A DNA stretch of 64,000 nucleotides from CAXBNB01 sp965267535 (GCA_965267535.1 OZ254082.1:1674001-1738000); one strand, 5' to 3'; shown: positions 18,145 through 27,374, counted from the first letter of the stretch. Numbers and translations: made by a program. Notes: generated by a model not told the origin, from the sequence alone.

Positions 18145-21100
18145 ATGAAAGAAAATTTACCCACTAGTAAGTCATTTGCTAAAAAATGGCTTAGAATCAT
18201 GGCCCTCACTGTAGTGGGGATGGTAAGCTGCCAGCTGCTGCTGGCACAATCTGTCCAGGTATCCGGACAGATAAAAGACGAGACCGGAGCAACACTGCCC
18301 GGGGTGAGTGTATTGGAAAAAGGTACCACCACAGGTACTGTTACAGATTTGGACGGGATGTTCAAATTCAATGTAAGTTCTTCGGATGCTGTGTTGTCTT
18401 TTAGTTATGTAGGATACCTTACGCAGGAAATACCTCTCTCGGGTAGGAGTACTATAGATGTAGTGCTTCAGGAAAATGTAGAAACGCTCGATGAACTGGT
18501 AGTAGTAGGTTATGGAGTACAGAAAAAAGTAAACCTTTCGGGGGCTGTGGAAAACGTAGACCTTAAGAAGCTTGAAAACAGGCCCACAGCTAATATATCT
18601 CAGGGGTTGCAAGGTACAGTGGCAGGTTTAAATGTAAACTTTTCGAATGGAGCTCCCGGAGGAAATGCCAGTATCAATATCAGAGGGTATACTTCTGTGA
18701 ATGGTGGAAAGCCACTCATAATTATTGATGGAGTGCCGTCATCTGAAGCAGACCTTACACGCCTCAATCCCGACGATGTAGCTTCTATGTCTGTACTAAA
18801 AGATGCTTCTTCTGCAGCTATTTACGGTGCGAGAGCTGCTTTTGGTGTGTTGATGATCACTACCAAAACCGGAGGTGAAAATAAAATCACATATTCCAAT
18901 AACTTTATATGGGGTAAACCCACAGTAACTCCTGATCCGATAACAGATCCGTATATTTTCTCCCGGCTGTTGGAAATATCTACCAACAATACCCCCTGGG
19001 ACTATGTAAACTACTCAGACGAAACATATGCCTGGGCCAAGGCACGATCGGATGATCCTACAGTGCCCAATGTAAGGCTCGACCCATTAAACCCGACACG
19101 TTGGCAATATATGGGAAACAATAACTGGAACGATTACTTTTTCAACAAGAATACCTTTTCTCAAAACCAGAATGTGTCGTTGAGTGGAGGAAAGGATATA
19201 GTAAACTATTATGTGTCGGGAAACTTTACGAAAGAAAACGGGCTAAACCGATTGGCTGAAGATTCCTGGAAGCGAAATGCTCTGAGAACACGCCTGCAAC
19301 TCACGCCATATAAGTGGTTGAAAGTAGAAAACAACACCTTTATCACATCAGCAGACAGGTTGCAGCCCACCTATGGCATTACCAATGTGTATAACCTGAG
19401 ACCAACAGACGTAGTGAAGAACCCTGACGGAAGCTGGGCCAATACATCAGCTGGAATAGCAGCTGCCAGGATGACCGATGGTGGAAAAACCAATTTTAAT
19501 ACGACAGGCATTACTACTACCAACAAGGTGGATCTAATCCTGCTGGAAGAGGCCTTGAAAATAACCGGAGAGGCTACTTTTAAGAAAGAACACACCAAAT
19601 CGCATTGGGATGGCACTAAGTACAAAATCGGGTATGGACCCAATGATATTCGTGAGTCGAGCAGCTCTGATTATGCATACGAATCTATGACAATCAACAA
19701 ATACAATGTATTTAACTTCTACGCCACTTACAATAAGGAATTCGGGAAGCATAATTTTACTGTAATCGGTGGCTACAATCAGGAAGAAAATAAATACGAG
19801 ACATTCTGGGCAAACCGAGAAGAGTTGATATCATCTTCTTTGCCAAACATCCAACTGGCTACAGGAGAGCAGACTGTTTCGTGGGATTATTCCGACTGGG
19901 CAGTTCGAGGAGCTTTTGGTAGATTAAATTACATCTTTGATGAAAAGTATATTGTAGAATTCAACGGTCGGTACGATGGTTCTTCCAGGTTTCCTAAAAA
20001 CAATCGTTTTGGATTTTTCCCTTCTGTGTCTGCAGCCTGGATAGCCACCAACGAATCGTTTATGCAGCCGATTACCGGAGTAATGAACCACCTCAAGCTG
20101 CGGGCTTCCAGGGGATCGCTGGGCAATCAGAATGTGAGCAACTACGGATACATATCCTCTATGAATACAGGCCAATCGGGGTATCTGATAGGTGGAGAAT
20201 ACCCTAAAACGGCGTATGCTCCCGGCTTGGATGTAGACCCCAATAATTACACATGGGAGCGCGTGGTAACCACCAACTTAGGAGCTGATTTTGGTTTCTT
20301 TCAAAACTCGCTGAGAGCTTCTTTCGACTATTTTACCAGAAATACACTGGGTATGCTTACACCCAGCCAGGAGTTGCCGGCTGTATTGGGTACATCTGTG
20401 CCCCGAACCAACGCAGCTGACCTGCAAACCAAGGGCTGGGAGCTGACCGTGAGCTACGAAAATGAGATAGAAGTAGGAGGGAGTCCTTTGGAGCACTCAT
20501 TTTCGGTATTGTTTGCCGACAACCAAACGACCATAACCCGCTATGAAAATGACGGAGAATTGTTTTCGCAGTGGAGACAGGGAGCCAAAGTGGGAGAAAT
20601 CTGGGGATTGAAAAGCGATGGGTTGTTTCAGACACAAGAAGAAATAGACAACCTGGATCAGACAGACATTATTCCATGGGGAGCATTGTCTATAGTGCCC
20701 GGTTGGCCCAAATTTAAAGACCTGGACAATGATGGTAAGATCACCAGAGGACAATCAGCAGCGGATCCCAAGGATTATGCTTTGATAGGAAATTCCAGAC
20801 CAAGGTACCAGATAGGGTTCAATATGAGCCTTCGTTGGAGAGGGTTTGATTTCAAAGGATTTTTGCAAGGGATAGGCAAAAGAGACTATTACCCTACCCA
20901 CTACTTGTTTTGGGGACCTTACCAGCAACCATACGCCAACACCTACCCGCACTTGCTGGACTTTTACAGAGGTTCGGATGATAGCGAGGAGTTGATGGCG
21001 CAACATTCTCAGTCCTATATCGATGCAGGGTTGGCTCATGCCAATACTGACGCATCGTATCCGGTGTTGCAATCGTGGCTGGCCGACAGAAACTATGGTT

Positions 21101-21360
21101 CTGGACTGGCTATACCCAATACACAGTATATGCAAAGCGCGGCTTACCTGCGTGTGAAAAACATTACCCTGGGATACTCATTTAATGAGTCTTTGCTGGA
21201 GAGAATCGGAGTGTCTACACTGCGTGTGTTTGTGACCGGAGAAAACCTTTACGAGTGGTCTTCTATCAAAAAGCACATTGATCCTGAGGCAACCGGTAAT
21301 GAGGGTTATGCTTACCCATTTCACAGAAAAGTATCACTAGGGGTGAGCCTGACTTTCTAA
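18145..21360 (+). CDS. SusC/RagA TonB-linked transporter without STN domain
   Basis: A 1071-residue protein from ATG 18145; an upstream in-frame GTG (18121) adds eight residues before the signal peptide. After the signal (about 1-35, ending LLAQS) the carboxypeptidase-regulatory-like domain starts at once (VSGQIKDETGATLPGVSVLEKGT), then plug (VVVGYGVQKKVNLSGAVENVDL; SVLKDASSAAIYGARAAFGVLMITT) and barrel ending SLGVSLTF. Unlike the other two SusC proteins of this window it has no STN domain and no sigma/FecR pair, but has an operator-like palindrome in its promoter region. It is followed by SusD after 28 bases and by a third lipoprotein gene. Confidence 0.96.
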   Translation: MKENLPTSKSFAKKWLRIMALTVVGMVSCQLLLAQSVQVSGQIKDETGATLPGVSVLEKGTTTGTVTDLDGMFKFNVSSSDAVLSFSYVGYLTQEIPLSGRSTIDVVLQENVETLDELVVVGYGVQKKVNLSGAVENVDLKKLENRPTANISQGLQGTVAGLNVNFSNGAPGGNASINIRGYTSVNGGKPLIIIDGVPSSEADLTRLNPDDVASMSVLKDASSAAIYGARAAFGVLMITTKTGGENKITYSNNFIWGKPTVTPDPITDPYIFSRLLEISTNNTPWDYVNYSDETYAWAKARSDDPTVPNVRLDPLNPTRWQYMGNNNWNDYFFNKNTFSQNQNVSLSGGKDIVNYYVSGNFTKENGLNRLAEDSWKRNALRTRLQLTPYKWLKVENNTFITSADRLQPTYGITNVYNLRPTDVVKNPDGSWANTSAGIAAARMTDGGKTNFNTTGITTTNKVDLILLEEALKITGEATFKKEHTKSHWDGTKYKIGYGPNDIRESSSSDYAYESMTINKYNVFNFYATYNKEFGKHNFTVIGGYNQEENKYETFWANREELISSSLPNIQLATGEQTVSWDYSDWAVRGAFGRLNYIFDEKYIVEFNGRYDGSSRFPKNNRFGFFPSVSAAWIATNESFMQPITGVMNHLKLRASRGSLGNQNVSNYGYISSMNTGQSGYLIGGEYPKTAYAPGLDVDPNNYTWERVVTTNLGADFGFFQNSLRASFDYFTRNTLGMLTPSQELPAVLGTSVPRTNAADLQTKGWELTVSYENEIEVGGSPLEHSFSVLFADNQTTITRYENDGELFSQWRQGAKVGEIWGLKSDGLFQTQEEIDNLDQTDIIPWGALSIVPGWPKFKDLDNDGKITRGQSAADPKDYALIGNSRPRYQIGFNMSLRWRGFDFKGFLQGIGKRDYYPTHYLFWGPYQQPYANTYPHLLDFYRGSDDSEELMAQHSQSYIDAGLAHANTDASYPVLQSWLADRNYGSGLAIPNTQYMQSAAYLRVKNITLGYSFNESLLERIGVSTLRVFVTGENLYEWSSIKKHIDPEATGNEGYAYPFHRKVSLGVSLTF

Positions 21361-21388
21361 TTAATATTCTATTCTAAAAATTGAAGCA

Positions 21389-23158
21389 ATGAAAAATATC
21401 AATATACTCATGTTGCTGGCTGTAGTGTTGCTGGCAGCTTGTAACGACGACTTCTTAGAAAAAAGTCCCAAGTCTTCACTGGCCAAAGAAAACTTTTTCA
21501 ACACAGAGTCAGATCTGAACTTGTATATCAACGGCCTGCATTCCGTAGCAGGCACAGGCTTGTTTTTGTCAGACCAGGGCACAGATAATATGGCTACCAC
21601 GGCAGCTGTAGAGATTAAGAATATAATCACAGGTTCGCCAAATGCCAATAATATTACAGGAGGATGGAGCTGGGGACGGCTCAGAAGTATCAATTTCTTT
21701 CTTTCTAACTACGAAAGGGCAGATATTGAAGAGAATACAAAAAAGCACTATGCCGGAGTGGCGAAGTTTTACAGAGCAGAGTTTTATTTTTCTAAAGTAA
21801 AGCGCTACTCAGATGTGCCCTGGTATTCTAAAGAGCTAAGCACAGACGATCCTGAGTTGTTTAAACCACGCGATTCCCGCACATTGGTAGTAGATAGTAT
21901 TATGGCAGATATAGCGTATGCTGCTACTCATATCAGAGAGCAGGTGCCGTCCGGAGCAATCAGCCGTTGGGCAGCTCTGTTGCTGCAGGCGCGTATAGCT
22001 CTCTATGAGGGTACATACAGAAAGTATCACCCTGAACTGGGCTTGGAGACCACAGCAGAAAAATACCTGCAGATAGCTCGCGATGCAGCCAAAGAGCTGA
22101 TGGATTCCGGAGAGTTCGCTATTCACAATACGGGGAGTCCTGCTACCGACTATATGGACCTTTTTGTAAGCGATGACCTCATATCCAATCCAGAGTCGAT
22201 TTTGGTCAATGTTTACGACGTGTCTAAAGATAAGTCAGGAGGAAATGGGACAGTATTTGGAAATTACGAGCAGAGTCCATCCAAATCTATGATGAATAGC
22301 TACCTGATGACTGATGGTACACGCTATACGAGCAAGACAGGACATGAAACTGAAACTTTCGTGGAAGAGTTTCAAAACAGAGACCCCCGAATGAGTCAGA
22401 CGTTTGCGTATCCGGGGTGGATCAGAGAACCAGCCAACTTGTATGTTCAGGAGTTGAATAAAAACTTTACAGGCTACCACCAGTTGAAAGGTTACAATAA
22501 CTCTACAGAGCCCACCGGGGCTGATATAGCAGTATATCGTTATGCAGAAGCCTTGTTGATATATGCAGAAGCCAGAGCAGAATTAGGCGAGCTTACCCAG
22601 GCCGATCTGGATGCCACCATAAACCGACTCAGAGATAGAGTAGACATGCCTCACTTGAGTATGGATGCAGCCAATGCTGACCCTGACCCTGTGATGGAAG
22701 CACGTTTTACCAACGTGGCTGGAGCGAACAAAGGAGTGATTCTCGAGATAAGAAGAGAGCGCCGAGTGGAATTTGCTGTAGAGGCCAAGCGATTTGATGA
22801 TCTGATGCGATGGCACGCCGGCAAACTGCTGGAGCAGGCGCCAAAGGGTATGTACTTTGGTGGATTGGGCAAGTACGATATGACCGGCGATGGAGTTGAG
22901 GATATTATACTGATCGATAGTTCTGAAGATATTCCGGGAACGAAAGAGAAAAACTCGCTGGGAGTGCAGTTGATCTACTACAAGACGGGTGCAATTGGTG
23001 ATGACCGAGCTACTGTATATCTCGAAAATGGAGATTCAGGAAATATAGTAACCTCTACTGCTACCCGCACTTTTGAGGAGCCTAAGTACTACTACAGGCC
23101 GATACCGGCACATCAGGTATCGCTCAATCCTAATTTGAAGCAAATAATGGGATGGTAG
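21389..23158 (+). CDS. SusD/RagB outer-membrane lipoprotein
   Basis: The 589-residue protein has lipobox LLAAC (Cys at about 17) followed by the acidic NDDF. Typical SusD segments are FLEKSPKSSLAKENFFNTESDLNLYINGLH (about 22-50), AKFYRAEFYFSKVKRYSDVPW (about 128-148), YRYAEALLIYAEARAELGELTQADLDATINRLRDRV (about 383-418) and ILEIRRERRVEFAVEAKRFDDLMRW (about 450-475). It partners with the SusC encoded 28 bases upstream. The C-terminal Asn-Leu-Lys-Gln ending is normal for the family. Confidence 0.95.
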   Translation: MKNINILMLLAVVLLAACNDDFLEKSPKSSLAKENFFNTESDLNLYINGLHSVAGTGLFLSDQGTDNMATTAAVEIKNIITGSPNANNITGGWSWGRLRSINFFLSNYERADIEENTKKHYAGVAKFYRAEFYFSKVKRYSDVPWYSKELSTDDPELFKPRDSRTLVVDSIMADIAYAATHIREQVPSGAISRWAALLLQARIALYEGTYRKYHPELGLETTAEKYLQIARDAAKELMDSGEFAIHNTGSPATDYMDLFVSDDLISNPESILVNVYDVSKDKSGGNGTVFGNYEQSPSKSMMNSYLMTDGTRYTSKTGHETETFVEEFQNRDPRMSQTFAYPGWIREPANLYVQELNKNFTGYHQLKGYNNSTEPTGADIAVYRYAEALLIYAEARAELGELTQADLDATINRLRDRVDMPHLSMDAANADPDPVMEARFTNVAGANKGVILEIRRERRVEFAVEAKRFDDLMRWHAGKLLEQAPKGMYFGGLGKYDMTGDGVEDIILIDSSEDIPGTKEKNSLGVQLIYYKTGAIGDDRATVYLENGDSGNIVTSTATRTFEEPKYYYRPIPAHQVSLNPNLKQIMGW

Positions 23159-23184
23159 TTTTTTAAACCGATAAACTTAGAAGA

Positions 23185-24060
23185 ATGAAAAACATAAAAA
23201 TATTTTTTACAGCCCTGTGCATACTTGTGTGTGCCGCAGGGTGTGAGCAGGATACAGGCTTGTATGATTTTACCCGTTATAAGTTTGTTTCTTTCATTGA
23301 TCAGGATGTAGAAGTAGCAGAAACATATAGCGTTGATGCTAAAAGCCAGGGGAAAGAAGAGGGCTATCCACTTTACTTAAAGTACGATGGAAGCACGCTT
23401 AACGAGGATTTTACCGTAACGATCAACATTGAAGAAACGGTGGCTAAAGCAGGCGTAGATTATGAGGTCGTTTCACAAGAGGTGCTGTTCAAAGCCGGAG
23501 AGATACTTTCCGAACCCTTTTACCTGAAAATTCTGGATAACCTGGTGACCAATGAAGAACGCAAGCTAAAACTGGAAATAGCGAGTGTGAGCAATCCCGC
23601 TATTTCTATAGGAGTAGGTGTGGTCAATCAAACCAATAAAGACCTGGTACTAAAAATAGTGGATAACGAGTGTGAAGACGATTTGACCAAGTTTGCGTCC
23701 GGCTCACTTTCGCTTACCTCAAACAAAGGTACTGCTTCGATAACTGCTACGGTAGATCAGGGTGCTTCTACCATTCGTTTCGAAGGCGATTTAGTAGGTT
23801 ATGGACCACTGGCCAATACGTCGCTTGAGGTAGACATGACACCCGTGCAGGATGGAGCCAAGATAGGTAGCGTTACCTTTGAGGATTACTATGCTGGTAA
23901 AGATACAGACGGCTGGGAGTATACATACAAGATGGAGCAGGCCAGTAGCTACGATATCTGCGCCGGCAGTGTTACCGATTTAGGTTTTGGTGTGTATTAT
24001 CTTTCAGGAGGCTCGTGGGTATATTGGTATTCTGTAGAAGCCGATATGGTGCTTCAGTAA
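23185..24060 (+). CDS. Surface lipoprotein in the SusE/F position (DUF4843/Calx-beta-like)
   Basis: A 291-residue lipoprotein: hydrophobic signal, lipobox CAAGC with the modified Cys at about 20, then acidic EQD. The N-terminal half (about 45-150; DFTVTINIEETVAKAGVDYEVV...VLFKAGE) looks like an immunoglobulin or Calx-beta-type fold of the kind found in DUF4843/DUF1735 proteins that follow SusCD pairs. The C-terminal half (about 170-291) is beta-rich with many Tyr and Trp residues, suggesting a ligand-binding domain. It is the last gene of the susCD operon and likely binds the same ligand at the cell surface. The exact family is not certain. Confidence 0.65.
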   Translation: MKNIKIFFTALCILVCAAGCEQDTGLYDFTRYKFVSFIDQDVEVAETYSVDAKSQGKEEGYPLYLKYDGSTLNEDFTVTINIEETVAKAGVDYEVVSQEVLFKAGEILSEPFYLKILDNLVTNEERKLKLEIASVSNPAISIGVGVVNQTNKDLVLKIVDNECEDDLTKFASGSLSLTSNKGTASITATVDQGASTIRFEGDLVGYGPLANTSLEVDMTPVQDGAKIGSVTFEDYYAGKDTDGWEYTYKMEQASSYDICAGSVTDLGFGVYYLSGGSWVYWYSVEADMVLQ

Positions 24061-24085
24061 AACTTTTTTGATTTATAATTAACAA

Positions 24086-24114
24086 GAGCCGATCCCATTG
24101 TGGATCGGCTCTTT
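24086..24114 (+). terminator. Rho-independent terminator after the second susCD operon
   Basis: GAGCCGATCC (24086-24095), loop CATTGT, GGATCGGCTC (24102-24111), a perfect 10-bp stem, then a short TTT run. It lies 25 bases after the lipoprotein stop and before the convergent phosphoesterase gene, and may serve both directions. Confidence 0.75.
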
Positions 24115-24179
24115 ACTTTATAACCTATTTTGTACAGTAGGTTTATCTTGCCCGTTTTCAATCAGACGTCAGATTAGTA

Positions 24180-25079
24180 TTATTGATACGCTTCAGTTAG
24201 TGGAAAGTATTCGTTTTCTACAGAACCATCCGCGTAGAGCTTCATTATAGCATATCCCGGAGGGGTTTCCAGATAAAACTGAGGTCCGGCCGATTGTTTG
24301 TCCCCCTTGCCCCACCAGTAGCCACTGAGTGAGCCATTGCAAAAATAGTTTACCCCATTATACCATACCCTGTCCAGCATGTGTTGGTGTCCACTTACGC
24401 AAACCCTTACTTTATCTTTGTGCTGATAAAATAAATTTTTCAACTCTTTATGGTCGCTATGTTGGCCACCTACCAAGGAATCAGTGATGGAGGTGATGGG
24501 ATAGTGAGACATCAAAAGAGTAGGGGTGTTGGCCGGTAGGCTGGCTAATTCTTTTTTCAGCCATTGAGTTTGTTCATCACCCAATGTTACACCCGAGTGA
24601 TTGCTGTCCAGAACGATGAAATGCCACCCGTTTTTCGAAAAGCTGTAGTAGTTGCCAGGGATTTGAAGTCGCTCTACAGTGTATTTTTTTCCATATAGCG
24701 GATCTTTTTTGGTGGGATCGTCCCACCATATGTCGTGGTTGCCGATGCAACTATGTACTTCGTAGTTGCTGATAAGATCTCTGAAGTTATCCCATTCTGC
24801 CCATTGCTCCAAAACCCGAGACTTGGTAGTGCCTCCATAAGACGCATCGTGTATAGTGTCACCACCATTGAGGAAAAAATCCGGTTTATGCTTTTTTACA
24901 ATTGCCAGCCAGTCAGATGCTCTCTGAGGAATGTTTTCCTCCGGGCGGATGTGTACATCTGTGATGTGTGCTATGGTCAGTGCCGGCTTATTCTTTTTGC
25001 TTAAAGCAAAAGCACTGGCAGGAAGGGCACAGGCTCCCGCAGCAAGTGCACTGTTGGTCAAAAATGTTCTTCTTTTCAT
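24180..25079 (-). CDS. Exported calcineurin-like metallophosphoesterase
   Basis: A 299-residue protein starting MKRRTFLTNSALAAGA, a Tat-like signal without the full S-R-R-x-F-L-K motif, so Sec export is also possible. The metallophosphoesterase motifs are in order: ITDVH (about 39-43), NGGDTIHD (about 71-78), IGNHDIWWDD (about 116-125), MSHYP (about 195) and GHQHMLDRVW (about 235-244), the two-metal site of phosphodiesterases and purple-acid-like enzymes. It converges on the susCD operon and has a promoter inside a perfect palindrome whose core is shared with the susC promoter region, so co-regulation is likely. The imported nutrient may therefore be a phosphorylated compound; this is inference. 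Confidence 0.88.
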   Translation of the reverse strand: MKRRTFLTNSALAAGACALPASAFALSKKNKPALTIAHITDVHIRPEENIPQRASDWLAIVKKHKPDFFLNGGDTIHDASYGGTTKSRVLEQWAEWDNFRDLISNYEVHSCIGNHDIWWDDPTKKDPLYGKKYTVERLQIPGNYYSFSKNGWHFIVLDSNHSGVTLGDEQTQWLKKELASLPANTPTLLMSHYPITSITDSLVGGQHSDHKELKNLFYQHKDKVRVCVSGHQHMLDRVWYNGVNYFCNGSLSGYWWGKGDKQSAGPQFYLETPPGYAIMKLYADGSVENEYFPLTEAYQ

Positions 25080-25087
25080 GGAAATTT

Positions 25088-25131
25088 GTTAGTACTTTTG
25101 ATTGAATATTCGTTCAATCAAAAGTACTAAC
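25088..25131. promoter_or_regulatory. 44-base perfect inverted repeat: promoter/operator between the phosphoesterase and small membrane protein genes
   Basis: Arms GTTAGTACTTTTGATTGAA (25088-25106) and its exact complement (25113-25131) flank the six bases TATTCG. Each arm contains TACTTTTG, an exact TAnnTTTG -7 element, on opposite strands. For the minus-strand phosphoesterase the -7 (25126 down to 25119) has a TTG 20 bases upstream (25149-25147), a good promoter. The centre, TTGAATATTCGTTCAA, is a typical TetR-type operator. A repressor bound here would cover the -7 element. Confidence 0.75.
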
Positions 25132-25196
25132 TTGTACGCCGTTATTCAACCCATAGAAGGGATAAAAAGGGAGATAATTTAAACTGACGTATATTT

Positions 25197-25451
25197 ATGG
25201 TTATGATATATCAGATAATAGGGTGGTCGGGTGCAGTATTGTTTATTTTGGCCTATTACTTACTCAGCGCCGGTAGAATGAAGGCAGACAGAATACCCTA
25301 CCAGCTGATGAATGTAGTCGCTGCATTGTGTTTGATTGTCAATGCGTTGCATTTAAATGATTACCCCAATTTTGTCACTAACCTGGTGTGGATGGCGATA
25401 GGCCTCTTTTCTATACGACAGATTGTAAACCGGCTGAAGGTTAAGCGCTAA
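25197..25451 (+). CDS. Small membrane protein, CBU_0592-like
   Basis: An 84-residue protein with three hydrophobic helices (about 5-24, 35-51, 57-73) and a basic C-terminal tail. The sequence IIGWSGAVLFILAYYLLS followed by YQLMNVVAALCLIVNAL resembles the CBU_0592 family of small membrane proteins, of unknown function. Starts at 25197 or 25203 are both possible. Its last 11 bases overlap the end of the convergent TetR gene. It reads away from the palindrome at 25088-25131 and may share its regulation with the phosphoesterase. Confidence 0.7.
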   Translation: MVMIYQIIGWSGAVLFILAYYLLSAGRMKADRIPYQLMNVVAALCLIVNALHLNDYPNFVTNLVWMAIGLFSIRQIVNRLKVKR

Positions 25452-26058
25452 CTGAAGCTTCCGCTGCTGTTACTTCCAGGTTGAGACGCTTGTACACCTC
25501 ATTTTTGTAGAGATCCAGTTTCTCCTGATTGTCTTCATCAGACAGGCTCAGGTAGTAGTAGGCTCCTTCCACCAGTATAAAGATCATGTCGGCAGCCGCA
25601 GCTACGTCTGGCAAGTCAATGATGCCTGCATCTTTGGCTTCCTGCAGTGCTTCGGCAAGCATGGCGCGCAACGAATCGTGTAGCTCTTTGAAGTGTGTTT
25701 TTATTTTTTTGCTTCTGAAAATAAGCGAGTAGCAACTAAAAAATACACCATCATCGAAGAGGGTATTCCATTTTCTGGAAAAGAGATTGTCTATAATCTG
25801 TATGAGATGTTGTTTGGGATTGTTGCCCGTCTTTTTGGGTTTGTAAATTTGCCCGTATCGTTCCAGTGTAAAGTCAATCAATTCATTGATCAAATCCTCT
25901 TTGGTGTTAAAATAATGCATCACCAGACTTGGGTTGATGTCCATTTTCTTAGCCACTTTGGCTATCGATGCATTTTCCAGACCTTCTTTTTTAGCTACCT
26001 GATAAAAGGCCGTTACGATTTCCTTACGCCTTATTTCTTTTATACTTTTTCTTCCCAT
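25441..26058 (-). CDS. TetR family transcriptional regulator
   Basis: The 205-residue protein starts MGRKSIKEIRRKEIV (12 further in-frame codons upstream are rejected because the family's basic N-terminus begins here). The helix-turn-helix is at about 28-50 (ASIAKVAKKMDINPSLVMHYF), followed by the usual TKEDLINELIDF helix. The C-terminal ligand-binding part has no recognisable ligand signature. Palindromes of one pattern lie in the promoter regions of the phosphoesterase and of the second susC, and ATTCAAT half-sites precede this gene, making it the likely local regulator of the whole 18145-25451 block. This link is inference from motif sharing. Confidence 0.88.
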   Translation of the reverse strand: MGRKSIKEIRRKEIVTAFYQVAKKEGLENASIAKVAKKMDINPSLVMHYFNTKEDLINELIDFTLERYGQIYKPKKTGNNPKQHLIQIIDNLFSRKWNTLFDDGVFFSCYSLIFRSKKIKTHFKELHDSLRAMLAEALQEAKDAGIIDLPDVAAAADMIFILVEGAYYYLSLSDEDNQEKLDLYKNEVYKRLNLEVTAAEASVSA

Positions 26059-26127
26059 GAGAATGTTTGATACGACTAATACTGAAACCGGCACAATTTA
26101 ATGATAAAATTCCTAATCACGAAATCC

Positions 26128-26154
26128 ATTCAATAAATTGGTTGACTATTCAAT
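26128..26154. promoter_or_regulatory. ATTCAAT direct repeat upstream of tetR
   Basis: ATTCAAT occurs at 26128-26134 and 26148-26154, 20 bases (about two helical turns) apart. It equals one half of the palindromic operator seen at 25088-25131 and 17969-17984. The second copy is part of TTGGTTGA-CTAT-TCAATCAA, an imperfect palindrome. Possible autoregulatory site of the TetR gene at 25441-26058. Confidence 0.35.
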
Positions 26155-26199
26155 CAAAATTTAGATCCTGAATAATATTGTAATACGAAAGGATGAAGC

Positions 26200-27255
26200 T
26201 TATAACTGAATGGAGGACAGGTAGTCATCCAGATTTTCCTTTATGATGATGTCGATAGGTAAAATAATGTTGGGTTGTTCGGTTTCTTTTTTCACCAGGA
26301 AATTAAATAAAGCCATTATGCCATGATATCCCTGTTTGACAGGCCGCTGACTAATCAGGCATTCGATATGGCCTTTGCTCAGGTAGTGGATGTTTCGTTC
26401 TATCAGGTCATACCCCACCACTTTGATGTCCGGTATCTGGTGCTTCTGGAGGTATTCCACAACCAGATAAGCTCTCGAACTGGGAACAAACACTGCCGAC
26501 ACAGGATGGTTGTCGATATGTTTTTTTAGCGAATCAGACCCCATATTATTCATATTGATATCGAGCTCTGAAACGACTACATGAGGTGTTTTTTCCTGCA
26601 TGTATTTTTTAAAACCCTCAATCCGTTTCTGAATCACCGGGGTGATTTCCGGTCCGCTGAATAGGTTGGTGATTAATACCTGTCCACGGCTAGTTTCTGA
26701 TAGGCCTTGTATAAGACGAGCTGCCACCTGACCACTACGTTCGGCATGTTGCCCCACAAACGAAATTCTGCCGGATTGAGGTATGTCTGAATCAATCAAG
26801 ACATAGCGAATGCCGGCCTGATCGAAGCGCGTCAGTATTTGCGATTGATAAGCCTCAAAAATAGGAGCCGTTATCACCACTTCAGGCTTGCGGGCTATTA
26901 CTTCTTCGCTCTTTTGCAAAAAATCTTCCTGACTGTTGAGGTCGAAAAAGTGGTATTGAATGTCCAGGCCATGATCGGTGATTTCTTCAATAGCCTGACG
27001 CACACCCTGAATAGGGTAGTGCCAGTAGTCACTTGTGTTTTTAGAATCCGGTAAAAAAACCGATAAGGTGTGTGTTTGCTTTGTAGCAAGAGATCGGGCA
27101 ATCAGGTTGGGCTGGTAGCCCAGTTGCTTAATGGCAAGTTTTACCCGCTCGGCAGTCTTTGCCGACACCTCTCCACGGTTGTGAATGACACGATCCACCG
27201 TACCGATGGATACGTTGGCATGTGCTGCTACATCTTTTACACTTACTTTTTTAAT
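26200..27255 (-). CDS. LacI family transcriptional regulator, apparent ATT start
   Basis: From 27255 the protein has 351 residues: the LacI helix-turn-helix (about 4-28; VSVKDVAAHANVSIGTVDRVIHNRG), the hinge region (YQPNLIARSLAT, about 49-60) and a periplasmic-binding-protein-like sensor domain (about 65-345). No ATG, GTG or TTG lies between the in-frame stop at 27268-27270 and residue 20; the first GTG (27198) would delete most of the DNA-binding helix. The ATT codon at 27253-27255 stands exactly where the family's start Met belongs (x-KKVSVKDV). Either ATT is the start or a base is missing. It is divergent from the glucuronate operon and is its likely regulator, with glucuronate or a derivative as ligand. 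Confidence 0.85.
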   Translation of the reverse strand: MKKVSVKDVAAHANVSIGTVDRVIHNRGEVSAKTAERVKLAIKQLGYQPNLIARSLATKQTHTLSVFLPDSKNTSDYWHYPIQGVRQAIEEITDHGLDIQYHFFDLNSQEDFLQKSEEVIARKPEVVITAPIFEAYQSQILTRFDQAGIRYVLIDSDIPQSGRISFVGQHAERSGQVAARLIQGLSETSRGQVLITNLFSGPEITPVIQKRIEGFKKYMQEKTPHVVVSELDINMNNMGSDSLKKHIDNHPVSAVFVPSSRAYLVVEYLQKHQIPDIKVVGYDLIERNIHYLSKGHIECLISQRPVKQGYHGIMALFNFLVKKETEQPNIILPIDIIIKENLDDYLSSIQL

Positions 27256-27374
27256 TGCTTCAGGAGTTTAGTTTTATGTTCATTTTTCGTTCATGCCGCT
27301 CACTCACCTCAGGTTCTTTACAGAGCCTGAGCGCAAACATAATGAATCCATTAGAAAATAAATATGGGGATTTT

